From Diadema setosum (taxonomy: Eukaryota > Echinodermata > Echinoidea > Diadematoida > Diadematidae): 64,000 nucleotides of DNA. Made by a program: the position numbers and the translations under genes. Below the pieces are notes generated by a model that saw only the letters and a program-made list of their open reading frames with translations, had not been told where the DNA came from and made no database searches. How positions within the stretch are numbered: position 1 is the first letter of the stretch; every line of letters begins with the position of its first letter. Shown here piece by piece: positions 35,090 to 46,404 of this stretch. Location of the stretch: NCBI GenBank assembly GCA_033980235.1, contig CM067059.1, positions 16,254,100 through 16,318,099 on the forward strand. The letters run 5' to 3'.

Positions 35090-36050
35090 TTCTCGTTCCT
35101 CCGACGATCTCACGAAGTTTGACTCTTAACGGATGGATGTTTTGGATGATGCTTCCTCTGTGTAGTGATTGAGAGTTACAATTAAAACGCTCGCCTCGCT
35201 ATTTTACCTCCTTGGTAGTTATATGGAGTCTCGTACACTCATTCATTCGACACACTAGCAGCAGAACATGATGCTCTCCTGTGTTTGCTTCCTTTTAATG
35301 CGTGGACTTTAGCCTGGCTTTGATGGCGTGCATGAGTACTCTTCACCCGTGTTCTGAGCTTTGCACGTGTATTCAGGCGCCTACACTTGCACTTGACCAG
35401 AGTTCGAACACTGCGGTCAATATGAATACATGTAGTATACGTTTGTGCCGAATGTTGATTCTCCTTTCAAGAGTAACTGACAGACCAAATAAAGATGTTT
35501 GATTCAAAATTCAACTTTATAACGGCTGTGCTTGCTTAATATAGGATCAGCTATGAAATCATATGACTGGCATTGAAGCTTCCCTGAAGCACTAGTTCAA
35601 TAGGCTCTACACTTGAAAATACAGTTGTGTATTATGATATACCCTATTATGCATGAAATACTATATGTAGATACAATGTAATAATGATAATGAAAAAAAA
35701 ATAGCTCTAAATAACGTTGACAAAAATACACACTATGTCACTATATACGTTGTCGGGAAGGCGAAGAAATTGGGCACAAAATATATAGGCCTATGTATTA
35801 CTGTATATAGGAAAAGTGATACGCCACATTAGTTATGAAGACTTCCAAATAAACTATAGTAAATCAAAAGTTGTTCACCAAATACAATTTCATGATAATG
35901 TCCTCATTGTGATGTATCACAGGCAATCGATACGCTCTGTTTTGTTTTTTGTTTGTTTGTTTGTTTTTATTGTTGTTTTGCTTTGTTCTGTTGTGTTTTT
36001 TTTTTCTTGGAAGCATGCATAAATATCATAACGCATCGGTCCTTTCCAGA
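35090..36050. other. Upstream region of sulfotransferase-like gene, no gene seen
   Basis: It should contain the 5' UTR and promoter of the - strand gene. I see no clear TATA box or initiator that I would defend. (GTTT)n and T-runs occur at 35,940-36,005. Confidence 0.4.
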
Positions 36051-36178
36051 CACCTGGGTCCTGCTTTATGAAGAGTTATAATCGATTATATAGTTTATTT
36101 CAATCATAAATCTATGGCAGCCTGTGTGGTAAGGAAATTAACAATCGATTTTATCTTTTGATAAAACGGGGCCCTGGA
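36051..36178. mobile_element. TIR element, GGGTCCTGCTTTATGAAG / TAAAACGGGGCCC type
   Basis: CCTGGGTCCTGCTTTATGAA followed by GAGTTATAATCGATT is an imperfect inverted repeat of CAATCGATTTTATCTTTTGA followed by TAAAACGGGGCCCTGG. This end type is common in short non-autonomous elements of aquatic animals, as I recall; copy number was not checked. Confidence 0.55.
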
Positions 36179-37789
36179 TTGCTTTTCTATAGAGCACATG
36201 AGGGTGAACACGCCCCTCCCTAGTCAATTCATTATCTTGGATTAGCCCATGTAAGCTAAGGGGTCAAGTGTTCCATGCACTACAATCGCTTGTTGTCCAC
36301 CGATTTTCACCGTTGTATGTATTCATCTTGTAAATTAATAGGCCTACCCGAGTGATCAGACTGAAATCAAGCCTCCAGATGCAAAAGATATAATATTATT
36401 ATATGTATCCACATTCATTTGTTTATTCATTCATTCATTTCAAATTGAACGAGCAAAAAAAAAAAAAAATCAAAATCCCTACAAATAGCCTTTGTAAGTA
36501 ATCTCCGCCCCCTGCCTCCCCCCCCCCCCCTTCGTCGGCGTTAACGGTTGAGAGTCTCGACAAGGAGAGAACGGCTGAGTGAGATATAGCTTGAGAGCCA
36601 GTCATTTGGCATAGACAAAAAGTCGACCATGGCCGTATACTATAGGCCTACGCAACTGGGAGGGAGGGCTTTCAAACCCACTTATTTAAGACTCGAATGT
36701 TAGATTTTCAAATAGTTTAATCAGTAATTGAGAAAATCGTGCAACAATGACAGATTTTAATTTGTTTGTGATTTTTCTTTAATTTCTTAATTTCACTAAT
36801 TCTCGTTATCCTACTGTGAGAATACATAATATATGGCATTATCGTAATATCTGCAATCAGTCCATTCATTTGCTGTGAATTTTGTCATTGCCGGTAAGAG
36901 CTGTCAACCTGCATAGACTTAGTTCATAATGAAGAAGCCGCACGCAAAGTAAAATACAGACTGACAGGTATACCGATGTACAATGATATTTTAGCCATTC
37001 ACATTTTCCCTGAATATTTATTTTTCTTACTTTTTTTATTGAAAATTCCCAAATATTTCCCAAAAGTTTGCACCCAATAGTTGAGTTTCAATTTTAAAAA
37101 TACGAATTAAGCTCCCTTATGTGGGAGGGGTAGAACCCTCCCATGCCCTGTCCGTACCTCTGTCGCTGCGTTTAGATGTGAAATTTTCAAACAATTTGAT
37201 CAGTAAACGACAAAATCCTGAAATATTGAACATATTCTTGCACCCTCACATGAAGGATGATATTTCTGCATACGGCCATGAATTCGACTGAGGTCTCTTG
37301 CACTCTTTCACATTCATTCACTGAGTACCAGAAAGTGATTAACCTGAGAGAGGTGGTTACATCTCTGAAACACTAAGGGCGATGCTGAACGTGGTATAGA
37401 TAATAGGTTAGTAATAGGCAAGAAGAAGATAAGAAACGTTTATTCATGGTTAATATATACGTCAAAACAAATTATGAAAGGTGACATATTGATTGATTAT
37501 TACGTTTTAAAATATACTCCTCCCAGAGCGTAGGCCTACCCTTGGCGGGGTTCGTAGAAAGACTGGCTATTCCAATTCTGAACCCATCCCTTAAAAAAGA
37601 AAAACAAAAGAAAAACAAATCTTAGTTACTGACTGCATTGGAAAGATCAAAACTCGACATTTGTGTCAAGAGATCAAATATTGCTGCTTTTTTATTCTAA
37701 GAACACTATTTCACCGTAACTGGAACAAGTGCAATCACTTACAAATATGCAAGAAACCTCAAAACCATACATAACCATGCATGAAATTA
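36179..37789. other. Intergenic, no gene seen
   Basis: AT-rich sequence. Two stretches (36,665-36,750 and 37,130-37,225) share a diverged motif (TTTTCAAANARTTTRATCAGTAA), so they may be copies of one repeat. Confidence 0.4.
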
Positions 37790-38688
37790 CACTCAGAAAA
37801 AAAAATCAGAGTTCTTATTTTTCATGGAAGATTTTGATGAAAATCGCTGTATTTTATACCGTATTAAAGGCAATTTAATTGGCTATCAAGCTAGTAGGGT
37901 AACACAAATGGAAACTTTACGCGTGAGTGAACACATTTGTTTTTGCCCTCCTAGGCACAAAAGTAAAAATTGCGAAACTTGGCATGTTGTCTTTCATTTG
38001 CCAATGTCATTCAAGATAAAAATGACAACAAAAACAGTTTAACACAATGAGAGACATGAATGAAATAGCAAAAACAAGTTTTCTGTGTCTTTATGACCTC
38101 AAACAAAAACAAAGTGCAAAATTAAAGGGGAATATAAGAATATTCTGTCAGCTCAAACTTCAAACGAAATAGGGATTAATGGCACAAAAATGAATAAAGA
38201 CACAAAATTTCTTTATTTCATTCTTTTTATTTAGTAATTTAAGAATTCGTGACATAAATCTGAGAACCAAATATTATTTAGAATATTCCTAATTTGAAAA
38301 ACTTGAAAAAAAAAATTAAATTTCTACCATTTTTATTCATATTGCTTCTTCTCTTGTTTATTTGAATTTGGATTTGACACAAGGTTCTTCATTTTCTCCA
38401 TTATTTTAGCCTTCATTGACATTTTAGGCTTCAAAGATATTATAAAGATCACAGATTTATTTTTGCAACTTAATTCACGTTTCTAATTGTGCTAAATTTG
38501 TCTTTTGTTTTTATTCTTATATGGAAGAGCACGTACGCATGAATGACAACTTGTTCATTTTTGCAATTGTTACTGTCATGACTGTTGTGCCTTGGAAGAG
38601 AAAGAAAAAGGTGTTCACTCAAGTGTAAAATTTCCTCTTTTTTTATTGACCTACCAGGTGGATAGCCAATCACATTACCTTTAATATG

Positions 38689-38724
<36 letters not shown>

Positions 38725-38738
38725 TTTTTTGCTGAGTG
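37790..38738. mobile_element. 949-bp element with ~250-bp inverted arms, TA target duplication
   Basis: The ends CACTCAG (37790) and CTGAGTG (ending 38738) are flanked by TA. The left arm, about 37,850-38,040, and the right arm, about 38,490-38,700, are diverged inverted copies. Translated in mirrored frames they give similar peptides (IKGNLIGYQASR vs IKGNVIGYPPGR; SEHICFCPPRHKS vs SEHLFLSLPRHNS). No transposase is recognisable. The right arm carries a (TA)n tract at 38692-38722. Confidence 0.7.
38692..38722. repeat. (TA)n microsatellite
   Basis: A TA run inside the right arm of the 949-bp element. Confidence 0.95.
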
Positions 38739-41192
38739 TACAATGAATTTCCATCATAGTAGATACAGGGGTGAGACAGTTCTTGCAAAAAAAAGAAACT
38801 CAAAAATATGAAACTTACACAAAATAAAAGTCTTAAGTACAATAACTATGAACATTTTAATCCATTCAAATCGCCCCAAAGTCTGAATAGTGGATTTGGG
38901 GCAGAGTAAAAAGAAATCAGATTTAACTCGGAATTCTTACATCCCTGTATATGTCAACTTTGACATGCTAAGATACCTTAAGAAAGTGCAAACTAATACT
39001 TGGCATCGTTACCAAGTACTACCTGTACCCACGCTAATTGCAATCCGGCATTACATCTAGCTCCTTGCAAATGTCTCCAAAGTGTAGTCATGTATGATGT
39101 TAAATCAAGAAGCACACAATTCTTGCAACAACAATTCAGTTACGAACATGGACAAAGTAGTGCCACAGAATTACAAACCATACTACACTTTCTAGTAAAG
39201 ATTAACAGTTCACAACAAGTTGCTCACACATACATTAACATACATGTACCACACACAAGTAAACAAATCAACACACCAGTATGTCATCATTTCCATATTT
39301 ATTAATTGTATTAAATCTTAATACATCTGTAAATGATACTGAAAGCATAACAAAACAATCTTTGAATGCACTCACATGTTCACATACACCACATAACACA
39401 TGGCTGAGGGTAGAGAGAAGTAATGATGGTATAGTAACAGATTGGGAAGGAGGAGGGGAGGGGAGGGGGAGGGGAGGGGAGGGGGAGGGGGTTGAAAAGG
39501 GGAGAAAGAGAATGGGGGGGGGGGAGGATACCATCAACCAACACATCAAACTGCTGCAGCGATTAATAAGATGGGCTCACCATCAACACCATACTTAACT
39601 TTCAAGTTGTGAAGGGAATGTAGTGTATTTTTAATATGTTTCTCTTCAATGCATGGGGGGGGGGGGGAACTGAGAAAAACAAAACAGCATTTGATTCTCG
39701 AGGTTTTCAGTGTTTCTTACAGTTTGTTTTAATCTCGAAGTTTGCTGTCACTTGCTAAGTCCTCTCTGGAGAGTTGTATTCTTACACTGGTTGAAGTTTG
39801 CGTCATCATCTTGAACCACCTTGAGTGAGAGCCTATATAACCTTGAAGACCTCAAACATCTGGACCTGAATACGCCATTAACTAAACTATAAGAATGCTT
39901 TTTCTCACTGACATTGAAGCTTTTGAAGCACTTCCACACCATGGATATACAGAACATGTCACACGATCAACATACTCTAGAAACAACATTGTTTCATCTT
40001 TCATGACAGGATCTTCATTTTCAAATTGACGTAACATTCCTTGTGAAAACACTCAACTTTCTTGGGTGCCATGACTGTCAACATTTCCTCGATGTATGGT
40101 ATTTTGCCAAAAAGTGCCAGAGAACTGGCAAAAAATTGACACTGCTCTTTATCTAAAATGACATCTTTTATGTCAGAATCCATCATACAGGAACCTTAAG
40201 TTGGCTTTGAAATGCCATGCTACAGTCATACTAGAAATTTCATAAACATTTAATATCAGGATATTTACAAATACTACAATCTGTTCCCTTTGGAATGTTG
40301 TTTTTATAACAATGAGTATTTCTGTTTGCAAGAAACATACCAAGGGTTTATTCCATATTCTTCTACGAAGTCAATATTCAAAGGAATAGTAAACAAGCAT
40401 GACAGGAAATCAGATACATATTGATTCATTATAAATGTATCTGTCAAAAGACAATGCACACTCACTAATCGATCAGCACACTATTTTACTTGGACTTGCA
40501 AGCTTGTGTCTATTTTTCTTTTCTTTTTTTTAATTTTTTAATAGGAGCGACAAGTGTACATGCACCTGCACACTTTGAACTTAGCTCTGAGCATACACAT
40601 TTCTTCAAATCAATTGGTATGAATGCTCAAACTTCCACTGAATAATGATTACCATAAAGTATCTTATGTCAGCCACACCAATGCCTCATATATCCTCTGT
40701 ATTGGGGCTCAATAATTCTGAAGAACACAAGACAAGAGAAGTGAAAAGGGAATACGGATAGCTATCAAGTTTAGACGGTGTGAAATAAAGTTCATGTGCA
40801 CTTCAAACACAAAGAATGATACTGTACATTAAATATACCAGTAATGTGACATTCAACCCATTCTTTTGAGCTGCAAATATGCATAGGCAGATTTCTGCCA
40901 TAAAAAACACATCAACTTTCACAGATGATTTCAATACAAAGAATTAATGATGTCTCCAGGTGTTTGAGGGACAGGATGCTACACATCTGTGTATTTGGGA
41001 ATCATTACATGGTTATATGAGTTTGTCAAATATCGGTCAGGTATCGGTGATCATGACCTCACAATAGTGCGCCATGTGTTATGTTCTTCCAAAGGCAAAT
41101 CTTTCTGTAAGATTCCGTCATGGCAAATGATACCAAACAACAGGGTACTTTTCTTTGCAAGGAAGGAATAAATTCTTCATTCTATTCTAATA
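38739..41192. other. Intergenic, no gene seen; purine-rich tract inside
   Basis: Apart from the G-rich tract at 39444-39530 and a poly-G run at 39654-39668, I see AT-rich sequence without a supportable exon. Confidence 0.5.
39444..39530 (+). repeat. (GGGGA)n purine tract with G-quadruplex potential
   Basis: There are more than eight runs of four or more G separated by single A or short purine linkers, ending in an 11-base G run. This is well beyond the four G-tracts needed for a quadruplex. Confidence 0.8.
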
Positions 41193-41659
41193 CCCCTTTC
41201 AGGTAATCGCGGTTCAATTATCCGCATCCAAATAATGCGGATGAAGTAATCAAAATCACGTTCATATATCCCATGAAGTGCGCACTACTTTTACGAGCGC
41301 CCGTTCATATAATGTTCGAAAGTTAAGACGGGAGTATTTGTCATGGTTACTGCGCACGCCTCTATAATGACGTAATGTTTCCGGTGATATATACTCACGT
41401 GTATGCACAGCTCTCGCTCAAGCTCGGCAAACAGCGGTTGTGCGGGAAATCGAGTGACCTTTGACCGAACTGTGAATTGTTAGTGCGCATAAGTCGTAAA
41501 ACGCGTTCATGTATTCTCGATCAACTCCTCATGCTGCAATAATGCGCATAATAGCAGCATCAAAATAATGCGCACTTTTTTACTCCTCTCCCGTTCATGT
41601 AATCGAAATTTTACGACTTATTGCTCCTATTATCCGCATCCACGATTACCTGAAAGGGG
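41193..41659. mobile_element. 467-bp TIR element, CCCCTTTCAGGTAATCG ends, TA duplication
   Basis: CCCCTTTCAGGTAATCG at 41193 is the exact reverse complement of the sequence ending at 41659; both are flanked by TA. Subterminal TTATCCGCATC motifs also occur inverted near the two ends, and AATGCGCAT-like motifs recur inside. No open frame is seen. Confidence 0.8.
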
Positions 41660-41875
41660 TATAAAAGTAAACTGAGAAACTGACAATGTTGACTTTGTAC
41701 AAAAATGCGATGTATGGAGGCAAAACATCATTAAACTTGATATGCGTCTCACACGGGGTACAAAAGATGCCCTGTCAATGTATTATGGGATTTTGTTGTT
41801 GTAACTCAAATCAAGCCACCACCGAAAACTCAAGCTGGAAATAATGTGTTCTCAAAGTACTCTGGCAAAACCCTA

Positions 41876-42083
41876 CTGTAATAGTGGAAATTTTCGCGGT
41901 GTTGAATGTTCACGCATTTCGCGCAACCCAGAACTAGCGTGAAAATAAAAGCACGCGAATATTTTTGCTTGCCATATGTTCCAGTAGTTGATGTCTTGAT
42001 TCCGCAGAATTAAAAACACGCGAAATTCTTCTTACATCGCCGAGCGTGAAAAATTAGTTGCGTGAAAATATCCACTTGTACAG
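41876..42083. mobile_element. 208-bp MITE with CTGTA..AGTGGAAATTTTCGCG ends
   Basis: CTGTAATAGTGGAAATTTTC at 41876 is an imperfect inverted repeat of the end at 42083 (GAAAATATCCACTTGTACAG), flanked by TA. The internal CACGCGAA motifs resemble the CTGTAAAAC/TTCGCG elements at 20848 and 60486, so it may be a diverged relative. Confidence 0.65.
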
Positions 42084-45000
42084 TATACCACCACATGTAA
42101 CTTCTCTTGTTGGGCACACATGAAATGTTCCACCCTCGAGGTTTTAAATGCTATTCGGGGGAACTTATAGGTACCTGGATTTCATCTCGGTACTGATAAC
42201 TTCCCAAGATAGCATTTCAAATCTTCCACATGGACTATTCTGTATGTTACATCCTAAGCTAGTCATCATCTACAAAATAATACCATTTCAATACCAATGA
42301 AATGATCCTCTTTCTGGTTTACAGCTCTGCAAGATCACACACAACCAGAAGACAGGGCAAGAACAAAAACACTGATTAAAAAAAAAATGAACAAGCAAAC
42401 ATGCAGGAAGTAGTGGCAAGTTAATTCAGTAAGACAGACATACAAACTCTCAAAGCCTGCCCAGGAAAGCTGCTGAAGTCTCTATCCCTATCTGTCAAAA
42501 TGCTTGTTAATCTGATTTTTGCTGCAAAACAACAATTCGCAAACAACTCATATAGACTAATACAATGTCATGTGACAATACTACTTTGCAACACCTACTG
42601 TATAATTCCCAATCTAGGTTTGAACATTAGAATCAAGTAGTTGGGTATTGAAAGTGGCCTATCGATGCTATGAATACTGGTGCACATGTACACGAACACA
42701 CACAAACACCATTACAGGTCTTAACGCAGTGTATGTACAGTGTGTGTGCAATACAGTCCCTTTTGTCTGTTAGTGATTACAATTAACTGTAATTTGAAAA
42801 CAGTACTGTATTCCTTTAAAGCATTTGCAAGGCTGACATATGGGACATAATGCTTGGATCAACTGTCTACTGTTTAAAAAACAACAACAACACCAACCCT
42901 CAGATGGAGACTACACCCATGATTTGGCTGAGGTATTGGGTGCAACTGTAATATAGCACATTTTCCTACACCTCCCAATAGTCTGCTATTACCATACACA
43001 TGATAACATAGTAAAACATAACATACCATCATTTTGTGGTGTTGAAATTTTCATCCTCTTTGCTTATGATGCCACATGGACACCCTCAAATGTTTTCTTC
43101 GCTTAATTCTGACCATGTGCACTGGTACCATCACTAGTTCCATGTGGACAGTTGTGAAATGAAATACATGTATATGCAAGATGAATCTTACTCAACCAAC
43201 AGTGACAAATTAATTCAGCAAAAAAAAATTCAACTTTCATAATGAACATAAGGATAACAGTCTGAACATAAGGGCATCACAGCAGCAAACTTTATATCAC
43301 ACCTTTATGACTGCCACCTGAAAACTGGGTAGAGTTTAGATAGTCTGCACATGGAAACCTTAACTCAAGACGTATTCATTGCCGTGATAAATACTAGCTA
43401 GAGGTCTGGAAGGGTAAGACTACAAAATCAGTAACATTTATGGTGTGTCCATAAAATGGAAAGTGAGAACCTCACCATTCAATCAGCAGATTAAACTACA
43501 AGAATTAAGAGATTATTTTCTCTTTTTTTTTTCATGATGATGATGCAACCTATCAAGTGACCTGAGTGGAGTTGTCTAATCCATATATTACGAGAGCATT
43601 CAACACTTTACACACACTGAATACATGCAGCATATTCAGAATATCAAACAATGACATACCAATATTCACAATGTGGCATACATTTGCACGTATGTACATA
43701 AATAGTAGCATAAAGCTTTCATTTTCCATGGTGCAGCAATAGCCTAAGCCCCACAAGAGGATGGCTCCAAGCTTTCACCTATACAAAATGATATACAGTA
43801 AAATCAGTACATGAATAATGGGTTGTCTCTTGAGTAATATGTGGCCTCACTGGATATGCAACGAACATAAGTATTATGATTCACAAGCAAATTATGGATT
43901 ACGGGTAGAAGCTTTCAATGAGTCTATAAAGTTGTTTGACACAAGCCAAAGATTCTTGTCAGAAGTGTGACTACAATGGGTGAATATAACATGTACTAAT
44001 CCAACAGGCAGTAAAATATCCGAATGACTTCATCTTGCTGTAAGTTCCAGTTCCGGAGGCAGAGCAAACACAAGCGACTGTGACATTCGTCTCTACAGCC
44101 CAAGATTGGCCGTTGTTTCTTAAACTCGATTTCAAGACCTGCAGTGAACAAGTGTAACCACAGGTACTGTTTCAAACACACAACCTTACCAGCCATAATT
44201 CAACGTGTGTGAAGCTTACCAGTCCTTCAAAAACTAAAGCAAGTCTAAGACAAAAAATTTTACACAATGTTATCGGAATGAAATTTGCACATATGACTAA
44301 CTCCCCATGACATATTTTCATACAAAATGTGTTCAGAGATAGTAACACTAGCACTGCTAGTGCTACTGTGAAAATTACCTTGTGTGATGCCCTGTCACAT
44401 TCACACTTTAGTCTACAACAAAGAAAATGCAATATTCCCATATTTTTACCAGCACTTGATGCAAAGTGTTCATATCATAACAGACAGCAGCCTCTACTGC
44501 AAAACCCATGGAAGTTCTCAAGAGATAATAATTGAAAAAACAAAACAAAACAAAAAACATATTACACTGGTCATTATCAGTGCAAAGCATATTACTACAT
44601 GCACAGCATGGTCAAGACTTGCCACTTTCCTAATAATAAGGTGGATCTAATCATCTTAAGCTCCAAGATGATGACAGATTGATTTGCAATCAAGAGATGA
44701 TTTAAAAACAAAAGAATCCAACTTTCTCTGAGTCAACTGTGAGGGCACTTTGAGTGGACATTGGACATCTCACCACCATTACCCCCCCCCCCCCATGATT
44801 ATCTGCAAATTAATTTGGTGGATACTGAGATGATAGGAGAGTGATATTAAAGAGAGTAGACCTTAAAAATGCACATGTCACACAGCCACATGCTGGTTAC
44901 TTCATGCCCTCATAAAATTATTGCACATTTTGTTAAGAGGAGCAAGAAAGAGAGAAAACATGAAAATGGATGAAAGATTGTGTTTATCACTGGACAAGCA

Positions 45001-46095
45001 GTTAGGATTTTCATTCCATTTTACCCTGACACAAACAAGGAAACCGAACTTGACTATTCATTTTTCTCAAATCATTGAACGTTACATACAATTCACTGTA
45101 CATGAGATCAAGGCTGAATAAAGCAATTGACTCTCTATTAGTCTATTCAATGATAACTGTTTATCTTTATGACCAGGAGGCTGTGTGTGCAGTTAGAACT
45201 GTTCTAGAGTTATGACTTCCCCACAGTACTTCAATCACCACTAGCAAGAGATCCCAAATTAGTACAACATGATTATACATTTGTGGCTAAACATACTCTG
45301 CATGCATGAACAAGAATTTATCAGCACTCTAACAAAAGGCAATATGATGTACATGCATGAGGATTTGCTCAATGACACTTAAATGCTACATCCCACAGTA
45401 TCTCTACTGTGAAGAGATATTTTCCTAGAAAACATATATGAACCTTTTCACCAAAGCTTGATTACTGTATGACATGACATATAAGAGCACAGAGAAATAT
45501 CTAGATGCTGTAAAGTTTATAGGGCATAACATTCAAAATACTCTGCATTTACAGGAAGTGTCTAGGACCAGAAAAATAACAGACAGGGAAGGCACATACT
45601 ACCTGTACTTTGCATATTGAAAAACAAAACGAAAACAAAAAGAAGCAAAGAATATAACCTATGTGAATCAACCACTGAATAAAATCAACTGAACGAATGG
45701 AGCAGAAAAAGGGTCACAAACCAATGAAAATACACTGCAGTACTTCACATACAAAGCAACAGACAGCCACATTGCCGATTTCAGTGTTTGCAGTGCTGAT
45801 AACATTGTGCTTCTACTCTTCCTTTCCCCTCACACAGACAATAATGTATATTGCAATTCAGAAAAAAAAAATGAACATTACAAAACACAAAATACACATT
45901 AACAAAGAAAAGACAAACTCATTCATAACCCCCTGGGTACACCAGAAAGTTCCTGTGATCATAACTGGCATCACAAAACAAGTCTTATTGGCTGATAAAA
46001 TGTTCTTGCACACATACTTTTTATACATGCCAAGTCTTGGTACTAAATACATATTTTCACTGCCCATCAAGAGTCAAATAATCATTTCTTCTAAT
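42084..46095. other. Intergenic, no gene seen
   Basis: AT-rich sequence with no recognisable coding exon. A longer atlastin 3' UTR could extend into it. Confidence 0.5.
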
Positions 46096-46101
46096 TTTAT
46101 T
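46096..46101 (-). promoter_or_regulatory. Candidate poly(A) signal of atlastin
   Basis: AATAAA on the - strand (TTTATT on +) lies 229 bases past the atlastin stop codon. Confidence 0.35.
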
Positions 46102-46329
46102 GACTCTATACGAACCACAATGACAGGCCATCAAATTTTTCAGTGATTAGAAAACAGCAAGTCCATTTCTTCAAAAGCGAGCTTAATTCTGAATCCAGTC
46201 ATTATTTTGATGGTCTCACTCAACTGGGGTTCAGGGTCATTCATTCCACCGTCATCAACAGTATCCCAAGATGAAAAGCGTGTCTCTTAATCATTGTCCT
46301 AAGCACAAACTGTGTACATCCCTGTACAG

Positions 46330-46404
46330 TTATTTCTCTTTCTTGCCATCCTGACTCCTTTCCGACGGACCCTTGGTGATGGATTTGTACATGGGTCCAT
46401 ACAC
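46330..46404 (-). CDS. ATL: Atlastin last coding exon
   Basis: It encodes [20 protein letters not shown], then KKEK and TAA. In the family the C-terminal tail past the hairpin is an amphipathic helix needed for fusion. The tail here is short and basic (KKEK). A KKEK end resembles a dilysine-type signal, although the lysine spacing is not the classical KKxx at -3/-4 from the end; here lysines are at -4, -3 and -1. Confidence 0.88.
   Translation of the reverse strand: MYGPMYKSITKGPSERSQDGKKEK

Noticed and set aside
45697..46146. 149-codon open frame on the + strand
   Set aside because: Low-complexity AT-rich composition (Ile/Lys/Thr), no domain seen, and it lies over the probable atlastin 3' UTR in antisense.
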